Origin: RH-AL1 sp965249685
GTDB lineage: Bacteria; Pseudomonadota; Alphaproteobacteria; Rhizobiales; Beijerinckiaceae
NCBI GenBank assembly: GCA_965249685.1
Contig: CBDFMN010000003.1
Span: 3,312,325 to 3,376,324, forward strand
Length of the DNA: 64,000 bases
Direction: 5' to 3'
Below are positions 1 through 9,104 of this stretch, piece after piece (position 1 is the first letter of the stretch; each line of letters begins with the position of its first letter). The notes under the pieces are model-generated. The model did no database searches. It was not told the DNA's origin and saw nothing but the letters and a program-made list of their open reading frames with translations. A program made the translations under genes and the position numbers.

Positions 1-668
1 TCGGGATAGACGGTGCGGGTCTGGTGCTCATCGAGGTAGGCGGCCGGCATCAGCGCGCCTGTCGGGCAAGCCTGGACGCACTCGCCGCAGGCCACGCAGG
101 TCGAGTCTCCCATCGCGTCGTCGAAGTCGAAGACGATCTTGGCGTCGTGGTTGCGGTAGGCCATCCCGATGACGTCGTTGACCTGGACTTCACGGCAGCC
201 GCGCACGCAGAGGCCGCACTGGATGCAGGCATCCAGGTTGACGCGCATGGCGGGGTGGCTCTGGTCGCCGGACCAACGCGCCGCCGCGGGGAAGCGGCTC
301 TCGGTCACCTCCTGCACATCGGCCCACTGCCAGAACGACGAGTCCGGATCGTGCGAGGTCTCGCGCTGCGGCTGGTCGGCGACAAGGAGCTCCATCACCA
401 TGCGACGCGCGGTCGTCGCGCGCTCGGTGGCGGTCTTGACCTTCATCCCGGGCAGCGGCATGCGCTTGCACGAGGCCGCGAGCACGCGCTCGCCTTCGAT
501 CTCCACCATGCAGGCGCGGCAATTGCCGTCGGCGCGATAGCCCGGCTCCGGCTTGTAGCAGAGGTGAGGGATCTCGTTGCCCTGGCGCTTGGCAACCTGC
601 CAGATCGACTCGCCTTCGGTCGCTTCGACGGAGACGCCGTCGAGTTCAAATTGGATCTTGTCGCTCAT
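1..668 (-). CDS. fdh1A: NAD-dependent formate dehydrogenase alpha subunit, N-terminal part (cut by window edge)
   Basis: This is the first 222 residues of the catalytic subunit of a cytoplasmic Mo/W formate dehydrogenase, which oxidises formate to CO2 and sends electrons through Fe-S clusters to the NAD-reducing beta subunit. A NuoG-type [2Fe-2S] domain is visible (Cys37, Cys50, Cys53, Cys67). Two [4Fe-4S] motifs follow, CIQCGLC from Cys148 and CVACGEC from Cys191. The molybdopterin domain lies beyond the window. The ATG at 668-666 overlaps the TGA of fdh1B (ATGA), so the two subunits are translationally coupled. The Fe-S domain alone could belong to another NuoG relative such as a hydrogenase diaphorase subunit. 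The fused partner, matching Methylobacterium Fdh1B in design and length, favours formate dehydrogenase. Confidence 0.85.
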   Translation of the reverse strand, partial: MSDKIQFELDGVSVEATEGESIWQVAKRQGNEIPHLCYKPEPGYRADGNCRACMVEIEGERVLAASCKRMPLPGMKVKTATERATTARRMVMELLVADQPQRETSHDPDSSFWQWADVQEVTESRFPAAARWSGDQSHPAMRVNLDACIQCGLCVRGCREVQVNDVIGMAYRNHDAKIVFDFDDAMGDSTCVACGECVQACPTGALMPAAYLDEHQTRTVYP

Positions 669-2386
669 TCGGCAGCTTCCTTCGCGGAGAACTCGTCCGG
701 AAAATAGGTCATCACGGTGTTGATCGGGTTAGACGCCGCCTGGCCGAGGCCGCAGATGGAGGTGTCCCGCATGCATTTGGCAAGCTCGGTCAGCAATGGC
801 CGGTTCCACAGGCCTCCCTGCATCAGCGCCACCGCCTTCTGGGTGCCGGAGCGGCACGGCGTACATTGGCCGCAGGACTCGTCCTCGAAGAATTTGGTGA
901 GGTTGAGCGCCGCGCCTTTCACGTCGTCCTGGTCGGACAGTACGACCACGGCGGCCGAGCCGATGAAGCAGCCGTATTTCTCGAGCTGGCCGAAGTCGAG
1001 CGGTATGTCGTCCATAGTCGCGGGTAGGATCCCGCCCGACGCGCCGCCCGGCAGGTAGGCGTAGAACTCATGCCCCGCCTGCATGCCGCCGCAGAACTCC
1101 TCGATGAGCTCGCGGATCGTCACGCCGGCCGGCACGAGCTTGACGCCGGGGTTTTTGACGCGGCCAGAGACAGAGTAGGAACGCAGGCCGGCGCTGCCGT
1201 TGCGCCCCTGGGACTTCCACCAATCGGCGCCCTTCTCGACGATGTCGCGCACCCAATAAACGGTCTCGACGTTGTTGATGAGGGTGGGCCTACCAAAAAT
1301 CCCGACCTGGAAGGGAAACGGCGGCTTGTGGCGCGGCAGGCCGCGTTTGCCCTCGATGGATTCGATCATCGAGGATTCTTCGCCGCAGATGTAGGCGCCC
1401 GCGCCCCGGCGCATGTGGATCACCGGGCCGCCGGCCGGCAGCTTGGGAATCTCCGTCTCGAGGATCTGCCGCGAGACGGGGTATTCGTCGCGCAAGTAGA
1501 TGTAGATCTCGGCGGCATCGACGACGGCGGCGCCGATCAGCATCCCCTCGATAAAGCGATGGGGATCGTGCTCGAGGTAGAAGCGGTCCTTGAAGGTGCC
1601 GGGCTCGCCCTCGTCGGCGTTGATCGCCATGAGGCGCGGTCCCTTCTCGGCGCGCACGCTCTTCCACTTGCGGGCGGTCGGGAAACCGGCGCCGCCGAGA
1701 CCGCGCAGGCCGCCGCCGTCGAGCGCGGCGATGATTTCATCGCCGCTGATCGCGCCCGAGCGTAGTTTCTCGAGAAGCTGGTAGCCGCCTGTCGCCCTAT
1801 AGGCATCGTACTGGATGTAGTCGGGCAGGTGGGGGTGGGTCTCGCCAGCCGCGACCGCCGCATTGACCTTGGCGACATCCGCGTGATCGACGAAATGGTG
1901 GCCCACCTCCGCGACGGGCGCCGTATCGCAGCGGCCGACGCAGGGCGCACGCACGACGCGGACCTGCGGTCCGACGGCGGCCGTCAACTCGTGGAACAAT
2001 TTCTCCGCGCCGAGCATGGCGCAGGTGATCGACTCGCAGACGCGGATCGTCAGCGGCGGGATCGAGGGATCGCCCTCCTTCACCACATCGAAATGGGCGT
2101 AGAAGGTGGCCGTCTCGAACACTTCGGCGAAGCTCAGCCGCATGAGGTCGGCGAGTGCCGCGAGATGGCCGGCGGAAATTTGGTGGTAGGTATCCTGGAT
2201 CACGTGCAAGTGCTCGATCAGCAGGTCGCGCTGCATGGAGCGGCCGTCGAGCAGGGCCTCCATCTCGGTCAACGCTTGCGGATCGATCTGGCGCCCCTTG
2301 GGCGTCGACTTGGCGCGCTTGCGTCCCGCGCCAGGATGTTCGAACGCCTGAACAACCTTGTGGTCGTCGCCCGCTGTGCCGGACAT
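665..2386 (-). CDS. fdh1B: NAD-dependent formate dehydrogenase beta subunit (fused FdsG-FdsB type)
   Basis: This 573-residue diaphorase subunit receives electrons from formate oxidation and reduces NAD+. Residues about 25-180 form a NuoE/FdsG-like thioredoxin-fold [2Fe-2S] domain (Cys117, Cys122, Cys149, Cys153). Residues about 200-570 form a NuoF/FdsB-like part, with glycine-rich FMN/NADH segments near 228-240 and 328-338 and a C-terminal [4Fe-4S] motif CGQCTPC (Cys505, 508, 511, with a fourth Cys at 545). In many bacteria these are two proteins. The fusion and length match Fdh1B of Methylobacterium, where Fdh1 is a tungsten enzyme. I chose the ATG at 2386. An in-frame start at 2452 would add 22 arginine-rich residues with no family counterpart. 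It is the first gene of the fdh1B-fdh1A operon. Confidence 0.88.
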   Translation of the reverse strand: MSGTAGDDHKVVQAFEHPGAGRKRAKSTPKGRQIDPQALTEMEALLDGRSMQRDLLIEHLHVIQDTYHQISAGHLAALADLMRLSFAEVFETATFYAHFDVVKEGDPSIPPLTIRVCESITCAMLGAEKLFHELTAAVGPQVRVVRAPCVGRCDTAPVAEVGHHFVDHADVAKVNAAVAAGETHPHLPDYIQYDAYRATGGYQLLEKLRSGAISGDEIIAALDGGGLRGLGGAGFPTARKWKSVRAEKGPRLMAINADEGEPGTFKDRFYLEHDPHRFIEGMLIGAAVVDAAEIYIYLRDEYPVSRQILETEIPKLPAGGPVIHMRRGAGAYICGEESSMIESIEGKRGLPRHKPPFPFQVGIFGRPTLINNVETVYWVRDIVEKGADWWKSQGRNGSAGLRSYSVSGRVKNPGVKLVPAGVTIRELIEEFCGGMQAGHEFYAYLPGGASGGILPATMDDIPLDFGQLEKYGCFIGSAAVVVLSDQDDVKGAALNLTKFFEDESCGQCTPCRSGTQKAVALMQGGLWNRPLLTELAKCMRDTSICGLGQAASNPINTVMTYFPDEFSAKEAAE

Positions 2387-2785
2387 GCGTGTCTTCCCTA
2401 AGGTTCGCGCGATCATCGCGCCTGGTCGTTCCTGCCGCGCCGCATCGCGCACGTCGCATGCTACACTGGATCTCGGACGCTGTAGTCGGTTTCCCGCCTG
2501 TCAGCACCCTCGCCAATTGTCTCACGCTGCGTCGGCGCTCTCGTCACATCTTCAATATAGCAATCTTCTGAAAGAAAACATGGGCGACGAAATTATCAGT
2601 AACTTTCAAGAGGATAGGATGTTCGTATGGTACGATAGAGGAGTTCTATCGTTATGCGGGCTGAAGGGGATGGGAATGCTCTGCGGCCAATTGCGCGTCG
2701 CCATTTGCCGATAAGTTGATGTCGGGAGAAACTCCCTGCGACGTCGGCGCTTACCCTCCATCGCGAATCATATGAGGACGGATTT
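2387..2785. other. AT-rich intergenic region upstream of fdh1B
   Basis: About 400 bases without a convincing gene. Bases roughly 2540-2660 are clearly richer in A and T than the rest of the window. The stretch holds several inverted repeats (listed separately at 2632-2652, plus GGGAG-AAA-CTCCC at 2724-2736). It must contain the promoter of the leftward fdh1BA operon, but I could not pick a convincing -35/-10 pair. The short open frames here have no recognisable family or ribosome binding site. Confidence 0.6.
2632..2652. repeat. perfect 8-bp inverted repeat in the fdh upstream region
   Basis: The arms ACGATAGA (2632-2639) and TCTATCGT (2645-2652) are perfect reverse complements around a 5-base spacer. 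A second palindrome, TCGTA-TGG-TACGA (2623-2635), shares the left side. No T-tract follows on either strand, so this looks more like a protein-binding site or mRNA hairpin than a terminator. It lies about 250 bases upstream of the fdh1B start. Confidence 0.5.
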
Positions 2786-2986
2786 ATGGGCCACCTAGAC
2801 GGGCGGATGACGCAAGAGGACGTGCCAACCGAGACTGTCGCCGGGAACGTCAAGGACGGTCCGACCGGCCAAAAGACAGAGCAGGCGCCGCACGTCGACG
2901 ACGCGGCGGAGGCGGGCCTCGATAAGGCCTCGGACGTGCTTCACGGCGGCGACCGCAAAGGTGAGGAGCCAGCCGGCAAAGCTTAG
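2786..2986 (+). CDS. small acidic hypothetical protein (66 aa)
   Basis: I do not recognise this protein. It is a short, hydrophilic, glutamate/aspartate-rich and glycine-rich sequence with no cysteine, no signal peptide and no membrane segment, so it would be cytoplasmic and probably poorly folded. The main support is a good Shine-Dalgarno-like GAGGACGG four bases before the ATG, in an intergenic region that otherwise lacks genes. A competing 67-residue open frame on the other strand (2795-2998) has less natural composition. It stands alone, convergent with the TetR gene at 3004. Confidence 0.4.
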   Translation: MGHLDGRMTQEDVPTETVAGNVKDGPTGQKTEQAPHVDDAAEAGLDKASDVLHGGDRKGEEPAGKA

Positions 2987-3003
2987 CGCTATCGCCATAG
3001 CTG

Positions 3004-3645
3004 CTATGCAACCAGGTCTGGTCTGACGGGCGGCATGGCGAGCCCGTCGATCAGCGTGTCGACCGCTGCCGCAAAGAACTGTCGCAAGTCGATGGGGTGG
3101 CGTTCGCCGAAAATGGACAGCCAGACGTTGGCCATCACGATAGGCGCAAGAAACATCTGCGGGAAGTCGGCGGCCGCTCCGGGCCGGAACTCTCCACGCT
3201 CGATGCCGTAGGCCACGACCGAACTGAAAGCTTCGCAGGCGGGCGCCACGATCTCCGCGTGCCAGCGGTCGACCAGGGCGGGGAAGCGAGGCCCGTCGGC
3301 AACCAGTAGGCGGATGACCTCCCGCTTGCGCCGATCGCCCAGGGTGTGGTCAGCCATAAACAGGAACTGCTGCCGCAGGACGTCGGCCGCCGTTCCCGGC
3401 GTCCCCGCCATCAACGTGCGAAGATGGTCAAGCGCCGGCGACGTCATCTCCCTAAGGGCGGCGACGAACAGATCCTCCTTGCTGTCGAAATAGACGTAGA
3501 TCGTACCCTTGGTGACTCCTGCCAACGCCGCGACATCCTCGAGCCGCGTGCCCGCAAAACCGTGTGCGGCAAACGTGTCGAAGGCCGCGGCGAGGATCTC
3601 CGTCGGTCGCTCCGCCTTGCGCCGCCGCCTCTTGCAACCGAGCAT
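3004..3645 (-). CDS. TetR/AcrR-family transcriptional repressor
   Basis: A 213-residue DNA-binding regulator, probably repressing the divergent RND efflux operon. Residues about 10-60 form a typical TetR helix-turn-helix domain: FAAHGFAGTRLEDVAALAGV, then KGTIYVYFDSKEDL. The C-terminal two-thirds is a helical ligand-binding and dimerisation domain of the AefR-like kind. I chose the ATG at 3645, which has a GGGA eight bases upstream. The longer start at 3669 adds eight residues, lacks a ribosome binding site and would touch the operator. The gene is divergent from the efflux genes, and a palindrome lies in the shared promoter (3675-3688), the usual arrangement for a local, drug-responsive repressor. 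The inducer cannot be predicted from sequence. Confidence 0.85.
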   Translation of the reverse strand: MLGCKRRRRKAERPTEILAAAFDTFAAHGFAGTRLEDVAALAGVTKGTIYVYFDSKEDLFVAALREMTSPALDHLRTLMAGTPGTAADVLRQQFLFMADHTLGDRRKREVIRLLVADGPRFPALVDRWHAEIVAPACEAFSSVVAYGIERGEFRPGAAADFPQMFLAPIVMANVWLSIFGERHPIDLRQFFAAAVDTLIDGLAMPPVRPDLVA

Positions 3646-3671
3646 CGTGCAATCCCAAATGCCATGCATTA

Positions 3672-3700
3672 TTGACTGACTGGTTAGTAAATTGTATGGA
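3672..3700 (+). promoter_or_regulatory. promoter of the RND efflux operon with embedded TetR-type operator
   Basis: A -35 box TTGACT (3672-3677) and a -10-like TATGGA (3695-3700) are separated by exactly 17 bases. The imperfect palindrome ACTGACTGGTTAGT (3675-3688, 10 of 14 positions symmetric) overlaps the -35 box and fills the spacer. A repressor bound there would block RNA polymerase. The first gene's ribosome site GGGAGG follows at 3731-3736. Confidence 0.6.
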
Positions 3701-3741
3701 CCTATGTCGCTCGGGGCAAGGACTGAGAACGGGAGGTCCGC

Positions 3742-4857
3742 ATGGAAGGTCCAGCCGCGCTGTCCAGAAGTCGAGCGCAGGCGCTGCTGCTTGCCGGCAT
3801 CATAGGCTCAGGTTTGGCTCCGGCCCAGGCTCGCGCCGCCGACGCGCCGTGCGGCGCCCGGTGTATTCGTGTCGCGGTGGCGACCGCCAGGATGCAAACC
3901 GTGACACCGCACGTGGTCCTCACGGGGGGTATCCAGGCCAAGTTCCAAAGTAACATTGCCTTTCGCATCGGCGGCAAGATCATCAAGAGGCTCGTCGAGG
4001 TCGGCGACCACGTCGCGGCCGACCAGGTGCTTGCGACGCTCGATCCGCAGGAGCAGAAGGCCAACCTCGATGCGGCGCGTGCTGGCCTCGCCTCGGCCCA
4101 GGCCCTTCTGACGCAGGCGAAGGTCGCCTTCCAGCGGCAGGAGGCGCTGTTCAAAAACGGCTACACCACGCGTCCGAGCTTCGATAGCGCCCAGCAGCAA
4201 TTGCGGACCCAGACCGCGGCGGTCGAGTCGGCCCAGGCGGCGCTCGGCACCTCCCAGGAACAGTTCGGCTATGCCGAACTCAAGCCGGGCGTCGCCGGCA
4301 TCGTCACGGCGCGCAACGCCGAGACCGGGCAGGTGGTGCAGGCCGGCCAGACGGTGTTCACCCTGGCGCAAGACGGGCCGCGCGATGCCGTTTTCGACGT
4401 CTACGAGGCGTTGCTCCTCGATGCGCCGGCCAGCAGAGCAATCGAGGTCGGCCTGCAATCCGACATGCAGGTCCGTGCAACGGGCAGGGTGCGTGAAATT
4501 TCGCCCAGCGTCGACGAGGCTACGGGTACGGTCAAGGTCAAGGTCGGACTGGACACGGTGCCCCCCCGCATGTCGCTCGGCGCGGCCGTCGTCGGCTCGG
4601 GCGATCTCACGGCATTCGAGGGCATCGTGTTGCCGCGCGCCGCGCTATCGCGTTGGAACGACGCGCCGGCGGTCTGGCTGTTCGACCGGCAGCACGCGAC
4701 CGTGGCGCCGCGGCCCGTGCAGGTCGCCCGTTACGAGGGCGTGGCGGTCGTTCTCGCCGAAGGCGTCAAGCCGGGCGAGGAAGTGGTCATCGCGGGCACG
4801 CAGTTTCTGCATCCCGGTCAGGTCGTCGAGGCCGCGGCAGGGGACGCCAGCCCATGA
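3742..4857 (+). CDS. RND efflux periplasmic adaptor subunit (first of two)
   Basis: A 371-residue membrane-fusion protein of the AcrA/HlyD family, linking an inner-membrane RND pump to an outer-membrane channel. The N-terminus has a signal peptide ending near AQARA (about residue 33). A barrel-sandwich/lipoyl half follows (about 60-95), then an alpha-hairpin rich in Ala, Gln and Lys (about 100-170), the second lipoyl half (about 175-210), a beta-barrel and the membrane-proximal domain. No lipobox is seen, unlike the next gene. A strong GGGAGG ribosome site precedes the ATG. The stop overlaps the start of the second adaptor (ATGA). Regulation by the divergent TetR gene is inferred from the operator. 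Confidence 0.88.
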   Translation: MEGPAALSRSRAQALLLAGIIGSGLAPAQARAADAPCGARCIRVAVATARMQTVTPHVVLTGGIQAKFQSNIAFRIGGKIIKRLVEVGDHVAADQVLATLDPQEQKANLDAARAGLASAQALLTQAKVAFQRQEALFKNGYTTRPSFDSAQQQLRTQTAAVESAQAALGTSQEQFGYAELKPGVAGIVTARNAETGQVVQAGQTVFTLAQDGPRDAVFDVYEALLLDAPASRAIEVGLQSDMQVRATGRVREISPSVDEATGTVKVKVGLDTVPPRMSLGAAVVGSGDLTAFEGIVLPRAALSRWNDAPAVWLFDRQHATVAPRPVQVARYEGVAVVLAEGVKPGEEVVIAGTQFLHPGQVVEAAAGDASP

Positions 4858-5951
4858 TCCGCCTTCTCGCCGCCCTTGGTCTCGCGCTGCTCTGCGCCGG
4901 CTGCAACGAAGAGGCGGCGCCCGCTCCCGCGCCCTTGCGCCCGGTGGTGGTCACGGTCGCGAAGCCGGTGGACGTCGCCGCCTTCGGCCCGTTCGCCAGC
5001 ACGGTGGAGGCGCGCTACCAGACGCAGCTCGGCTTTCAGCTCGCCGGACGCATGATCGCCCGCGACGTCTTCGTCGGCGACCGGGTCCGGCAGGGCCAGC
5101 GATTGGGCGCCCTCGATGCGACTGTGACGCAATTCGCCCTGACGCGGGCCCAAGCCGATCGGGCCGACGCCAGGGCGCAGCTCGCCAACGCCGAAGGCAT
5201 CGAGGCGCGGCAACGGCAGCTTGCGGGGGGCGGCAACGCCACTCAGGCCGCGCTGGACAACGCGGTAGCGTCCCGCGACACAGCCAAGGCACGCCTCGAT
5301 CAGGCCGAGGCCGCCCTGCGGATCGTGCAAGAGCAGATCGGTTACACCGAACTCCACGCCAACTTCGACGGCGTCGTCACCGCCTGGACGGCCGAGGTCG
5401 GGCAATACGTCACCAACGGGCAGGCGGTGGTCACGGTCGCGCGGCCGGATGTCCGCGAGGCCGTGGTCGACATCCCTGACGAGCTCATCGGCAAGGTCAG
5501 CCCCGCGATGGTCTTCCTCGTGCACCTGCTGTCCGCGCCGGAGATCACGGCAAACGCCGTGGTCCGCGAAATCGGGCCGCTCGCCGATGCCGCCACGCGC
5601 TCGCGCCGGGTCCGGCTCACCCTGCAGACCCCGTCGGACGCCTTCCGCATCGGCAGTACCATTACGGTCGGGGTGGAGACGCCGGTGGCCTCGCACGTGG
5701 TGCTGCCGGCGGAGGCGGTGCTCGGCGACGGCGCGGAGCGGTCCGTCTGGGTGCTCGCCGCCGACGGCCGCAGCGTCGCGCGTCGCGCGGTGTCCATCGA
5801 CGGCGGCGAGGGCGACCGCCTCTTCGTGGTCCGCGGTCTCCAGGCGGGCGACAAGGTGGTGATCGTCGGCACGCACAGCCTCAAGGACGGGCAGGCAGTG
5901 GCGGGCGAGGCCGGCAGCAGTACGGTGAAGGTGCGGGAGACGCAGTTATGA
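4854..5951 (+). CDS. RND efflux periplasmic adaptor subunit (second, probable lipoprotein)
   Basis: A 365-residue AcrA-type adaptor. The ATG at 4854 overlaps the previous stop. Its N-terminus is a short hydrophobic segment ending LCAGC, consistent with lipidation at Cys17, although the -3 position is Cys rather than Leu. The domain order is the same as in the first adaptor: lipoyl halves flanking a hairpin (about 85-160), beta-barrel and membrane-proximal domain. The sequence is distinct from its neighbour, so this is a diverged pair and not a recent duplication. Two adaptors with one pump recall TriABC of Pseudomonas aeruginosa, where both are needed. Its stop overlaps the pump start by four bases. 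Confidence 0.87.
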   Translation: MIRLLAALGLALLCAGCNEEAAPAPAPLRPVVVTVAKPVDVAAFGPFASTVEARYQTQLGFQLAGRMIARDVFVGDRVRQGQRLGALDATVTQFALTRAQADRADARAQLANAEGIEARQRQLAGGGNATQAALDNAVASRDTAKARLDQAEAALRIVQEQIGYTELHANFDGVVTAWTAEVGQYVTNGQAVVTVARPDVREAVVDIPDELIGKVSPAMVFLVHLLSAPEITANAVVREIGPLADAATRSRRVRLTLQTPSDAFRIGSTITVGVETPVASHVVLPAEAVLGDGAERSVWVLAADGRSVARRAVSIDGGEGDRLFVVRGLQAGDKVVIVGTHSLKDGQAVAGEAGSSTVKVRETQL

Positions 5952-8900
5952 GGGGCTTCAACCTGTCGGCATGGGCGCTCGGCCACCGATCCTTCGTCTG
6001 GTTCCTGATGATCGTCGCGATCGTCGCCGGCGCGATGGCCTATACCAAACTCGGACGCGAGGAGGACCCTGCCTTCGCGATCAAGACGATGGTCGTCGGC
6101 GCCGAATGGCCCGGCGCCACCGTCGGCGATACGCTCGACCAGGTGACCGACCGCATCGAGAAAGAGCTGCAGCAGGTCGATTCCCTCGACTATACCAAAA
6201 GCTACACGACGCCCGGCAAGACCACGGTGTTCGTGCAGTTCAAGGACACGACGGACCCCAAGAAGCTGCCCGGCCTGTTCTACCAGGTCCGCAAGCACCT
6301 CGGCGACATTCGCAACACCTTCCCCGCAAGCCTGAAGAGCCTCACGTTCAACGACGAATTCGGCGACGTCTACGGCAACGTCTATGCCTTTACCGCCGAC
6401 GGCCTTTCCATGCGCCAGCTGCGCGACTACGTCGAAGGCGTGCGCAGCGCCGTGCTCGGCGTCAAGAACATCGGCAAGACGACGCTCGTGGGTACGCAGG
6501 ACGAGGCGATCTACCTCGACTTCTCCACCCGCAAGCTCGCCGGCCTCGGCCTCGACACCCAGGCGCTGATCAAGACGTTGCAGGCGCAGAACGCGGTCGC
6601 GCCCTCCGGTGTCATCCAGTCCGGCGCCGAGCAGGTCTCCGTGCGCGTGGGCGGTCAATTCGTGTCCGAGGCGAGCCTCAAGGCGATCAACCTCCGCGTC
6701 AACGAGCGCTTTTTCCGCCTGTCCGACGTGGCCGACATCCATCGCGGCTATCCCGACCCGCCGCAGCCGATGTTCCGCTACGACGGCGAGCCGGCGATCG
6801 GACTGGCCATCGCGATGCGGGCCGGCGGCAACCTGCTGCAGTTCGGGGAAGAGCTGAAGACCAAGATGCGCGACGTCGAAGCCACGCTGCCGATCGGCGT
6901 CGGCATTCACCTCGTTTCAGACCAGCCGCGCATCGTCGAGCAGGCGGTCGGCGGCTTCACCCAGGCTCTGGCCGAGGCCATCGCCATCGTGCTCATCGTC
7001 AGTTTCATCAGCCTCGGCGTGCGGGCCGGCCTCGTCGTCTCCATCTCCATCCCCCTGGTGCTGGCGATTACCTTCATCGTGCTCAACGCCATGGGGGTCA
7101 CGCTGCAACGCATCTCGCTGGGCGCCCTCATTATCGCGCTCGGCCTGCTCGTCGACGACGCGATGATCACCGTCGAGATGATGGTGGCGCGTCTGGAGGC
7201 CGGCGACAGCCGTACGCAGGCCGCGACCTTCGCCTACCATTCCACTGCCTTCCCGATGCTGACGGGTACGCTCGTCACCGTCGCCGGTTTCCTGCCGATC
7301 GGCTTCAACGGCAGCGCGGCTGGCGAGTACACCTACAGCCTCTTCGTCGTCATCGCCGCCTCGCTGCTGGTCTCCTGGGTCGTGGCCGTGCTTTTCGCCC
7401 CGCTCGTCGGCGTCAAGCTCCTGCCCAAGACGATGAAGCGCCACGATCCGGCCAAGCCCGGCCGTTTCGCGGCCCTGTTCCGCACCGTCCTCGTGGTGGC
7501 CATGCGCTGGCGCTGGGCGACCATCGTGATCAGCGTCGCGCTCCTCTTCTTATCCGTCTACGGCATGCGCTTCGTGCAGCAGCAATTCTTCCCCTCGTCG
7601 GACCGGCCCGAGATCCTCGTCGACATGACGCTGCCGCAGATGAGCAGCATCGACGAGACCCGCAAGCAGATGGACCGCATGGAGGAGCGGCTGAAGGGCG
7701 ATTCCGACATCGTCAAATGGACCTCCTATGTCGGTCAGGGCGCCATCCGCTTCTACCTGCCGCTCGACCAGCAGCTCGGCAACGCCTTCTTCGGCCAGAT
7801 CGTCGTCGAGACGAAGTCGCTCGAGGCACGCAACCTGCTGATGCCCAAACTCATGGCCTACGGGCGCGAGCATTTCGTCGGCACCGACGTTTTCGTGCAC
7901 ACGCTCGACCTGGGCCCGCCGGTCGGGCGGCCGATCCAATACCGCATCAGCGGGCCAAACCTGCAGACGGTGCGCGCGCAGGCGATCAAGCTCGCGAGTA
8001 TGATCAGCGCCAACGAGCACATCGGCGTCCCCACCTTCGACTGGAACGAGCCCGGCCAGATGCTTCGCGTCGACGTCCAGCAGGACAAAGCGCGCCAGCT
8101 CGGGATCACCGGCCAGGACATTGCCGGCATTCTCAACGGGTTCATCGGCGGTACGGCCATCACGCAGGTGCGCGACAGCATCTACCTCGTCGACGTGATC
8201 GCCCGCGCGCAGGCGTTGGAGCGCTCCTCGATCGACACGCTGCAGACCCTGCAGGTGTCGCTGGCGAACGGCGTGTCCGTGCCGTTACTCGCCCTCGCGA
8301 AGATCGGCTACGACCTGGAGCAGCCGATCGTCTGGCGCCGCGACCGTTTGCCGACCGTGACGCTGCGCGCCACCATCGTCGACGCGCTACAGCCGGCGAC
8401 GGTGGTGGCGCAGCTCAAACCGGCAGTCGACGCCTTCGCCGGCGCGTTGCCGCCCGCCTATAGCGTGGCGACGGGCGGGGCGGTGGAGGAGGCCGCCAAG
8501 GGTCAGGGGCCGATCGCCTCCGTCGTGCCGCTCATGCTGCTGACGATGGCGTTCTTCCTGATGGTGCAGCTGCAGAGCTTCGGCAAACTCGCCCTCGTCG
8601 TCAGCGTGGCGCCGCTTGGCCTCATCGGCGTCGTGGCCGCGCTCCTGCCGTCGGGCGCGCCGCTCGGCTTCGTCGCAATCCTCGGCGTGCTCGCCCTCAT
8701 CGGCATCATCATCCGCAACTCGGTCATCCTGGTCACCCAGATTGACGAGTACATGAACGACGAGCGCTCTCCTTGGGACGCCGTGGTGGAGGCGACCTGC
8801 CACCGTATGCGGCCCATCCTGCTCACGGCGGCAGCCGCGAGCCTCGGCATGGTGCCGATCGCCCGCGAGGTGTTCTGGGGACCGATGGCCTACGCGATGA

Positions 8901-9085
8901 TCGGCGGCATCTTGGCGGGCACGCTGCTGACGCTGATCTTCCTGCCGGCGCTCTACGTCGCCGCCTATCGCATCAAGCCGCCGCCGCGCCGCGCGGAGGC
9001 CCCGGCGGCAAGCCGGGAGGACCACCGCGCGTTCGCGGGTGCCAAGGAACCGGCGTTGACACGTGAGGCCTGGATGAAGAGATGA
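5948..9085 (+). CDS. RND efflux pump, inner-membrane permease subunit
   Basis: A 1045-residue resistance-nodulation-division transporter, full length for the family. It exports hydrophobic or amphipathic compounds from the periplasm or inner membrane, using proton flow. Twelve transmembrane segments are expected. TM1 is near residues 13-30, a large periplasmic loop follows, and TM4 carries the proton-relay motif GLLVDDAM with paired aspartates near residue 400. The second half repeats the pattern, with a block of hydrophobic segments after about residue 855. It is the last gene of the TetR-controlled operon. No outer-membrane channel gene is adjacent, so it must share one encoded elsewhere. 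The substrate is unknown. Confidence 0.92.
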   Translation: MRGFNLSAWALGHRSFVWFLMIVAIVAGAMAYTKLGREEDPAFAIKTMVVGAEWPGATVGDTLDQVTDRIEKELQQVDSLDYTKSYTTPGKTTVFVQFKDTTDPKKLPGLFYQVRKHLGDIRNTFPASLKSLTFNDEFGDVYGNVYAFTADGLSMRQLRDYVEGVRSAVLGVKNIGKTTLVGTQDEAIYLDFSTRKLAGLGLDTQALIKTLQAQNAVAPSGVIQSGAEQVSVRVGGQFVSEASLKAINLRVNERFFRLSDVADIHRGYPDPPQPMFRYDGEPAIGLAIAMRAGGNLLQFGEELKTKMRDVEATLPIGVGIHLVSDQPRIVEQAVGGFTQALAEAIAIVLIVSFISLGVRAGLVVSISIPLVLAITFIVLNAMGVTLQRISLGALIIALGLLVDDAMITVEMMVARLEAGDSRTQAATFAYHSTAFPMLTGTLVTVAGFLPIGFNGSAAGEYTYSLFVVIAASLLVSWVVAVLFAPLVGVKLLPKTMKRHDPAKPGRFAALFRTVLVVAMRWRWATIVISVALLFLSVYGMRFVQQQFFPSSDRPEILVDMTLPQMSSIDETRKQMDRMEERLKGDSDIVKWTSYVGQGAIRFYLPLDQQLGNAFFGQIVVETKSLEARNLLMPKLMAYGREHFVGTDVFVHTLDLGPPVGRPIQYRISGPNLQTVRAQAIKLASMISANEHIGVPTFDWNEPGQMLRVDVQQDKARQLGITGQDIAGILNGFIGGTAITQVRDSIYLVDVIARAQALERSSIDTLQTLQVSLANGVSVPLLALAKIGYDLEQPIVWRRDRLPTVTLRATIVDALQPATVVAQLKPAVDAFAGALPPAYSVATGGAVEEAAKGQGPIASVVPLMLLTMAFFLMVQLQSFGKLALVVSVAPLGLIGVVAALLPSGAPLGFVAILGVLALIGIIIRNSVILVTQIDEYMNDERSPWDAVVEATCHRMRPILLTAAAASLGMVPIAREVFWGPMAYAMIGGILAGTLLTLIFLPALYVAAYRIKPPPRRAEAPAASREDHRAFAGAKEPALTREAWMKR

Positions 9086-9104
9086 AAGGGCGTTTTCGCG
9101 CCAG

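Noticed and set aside
2795..2998. A minus-strand 67-codon frame opposite the small acidic protein
   Set aside because: It has no ribosome site or family resemblance and overlaps a frame with a better one.
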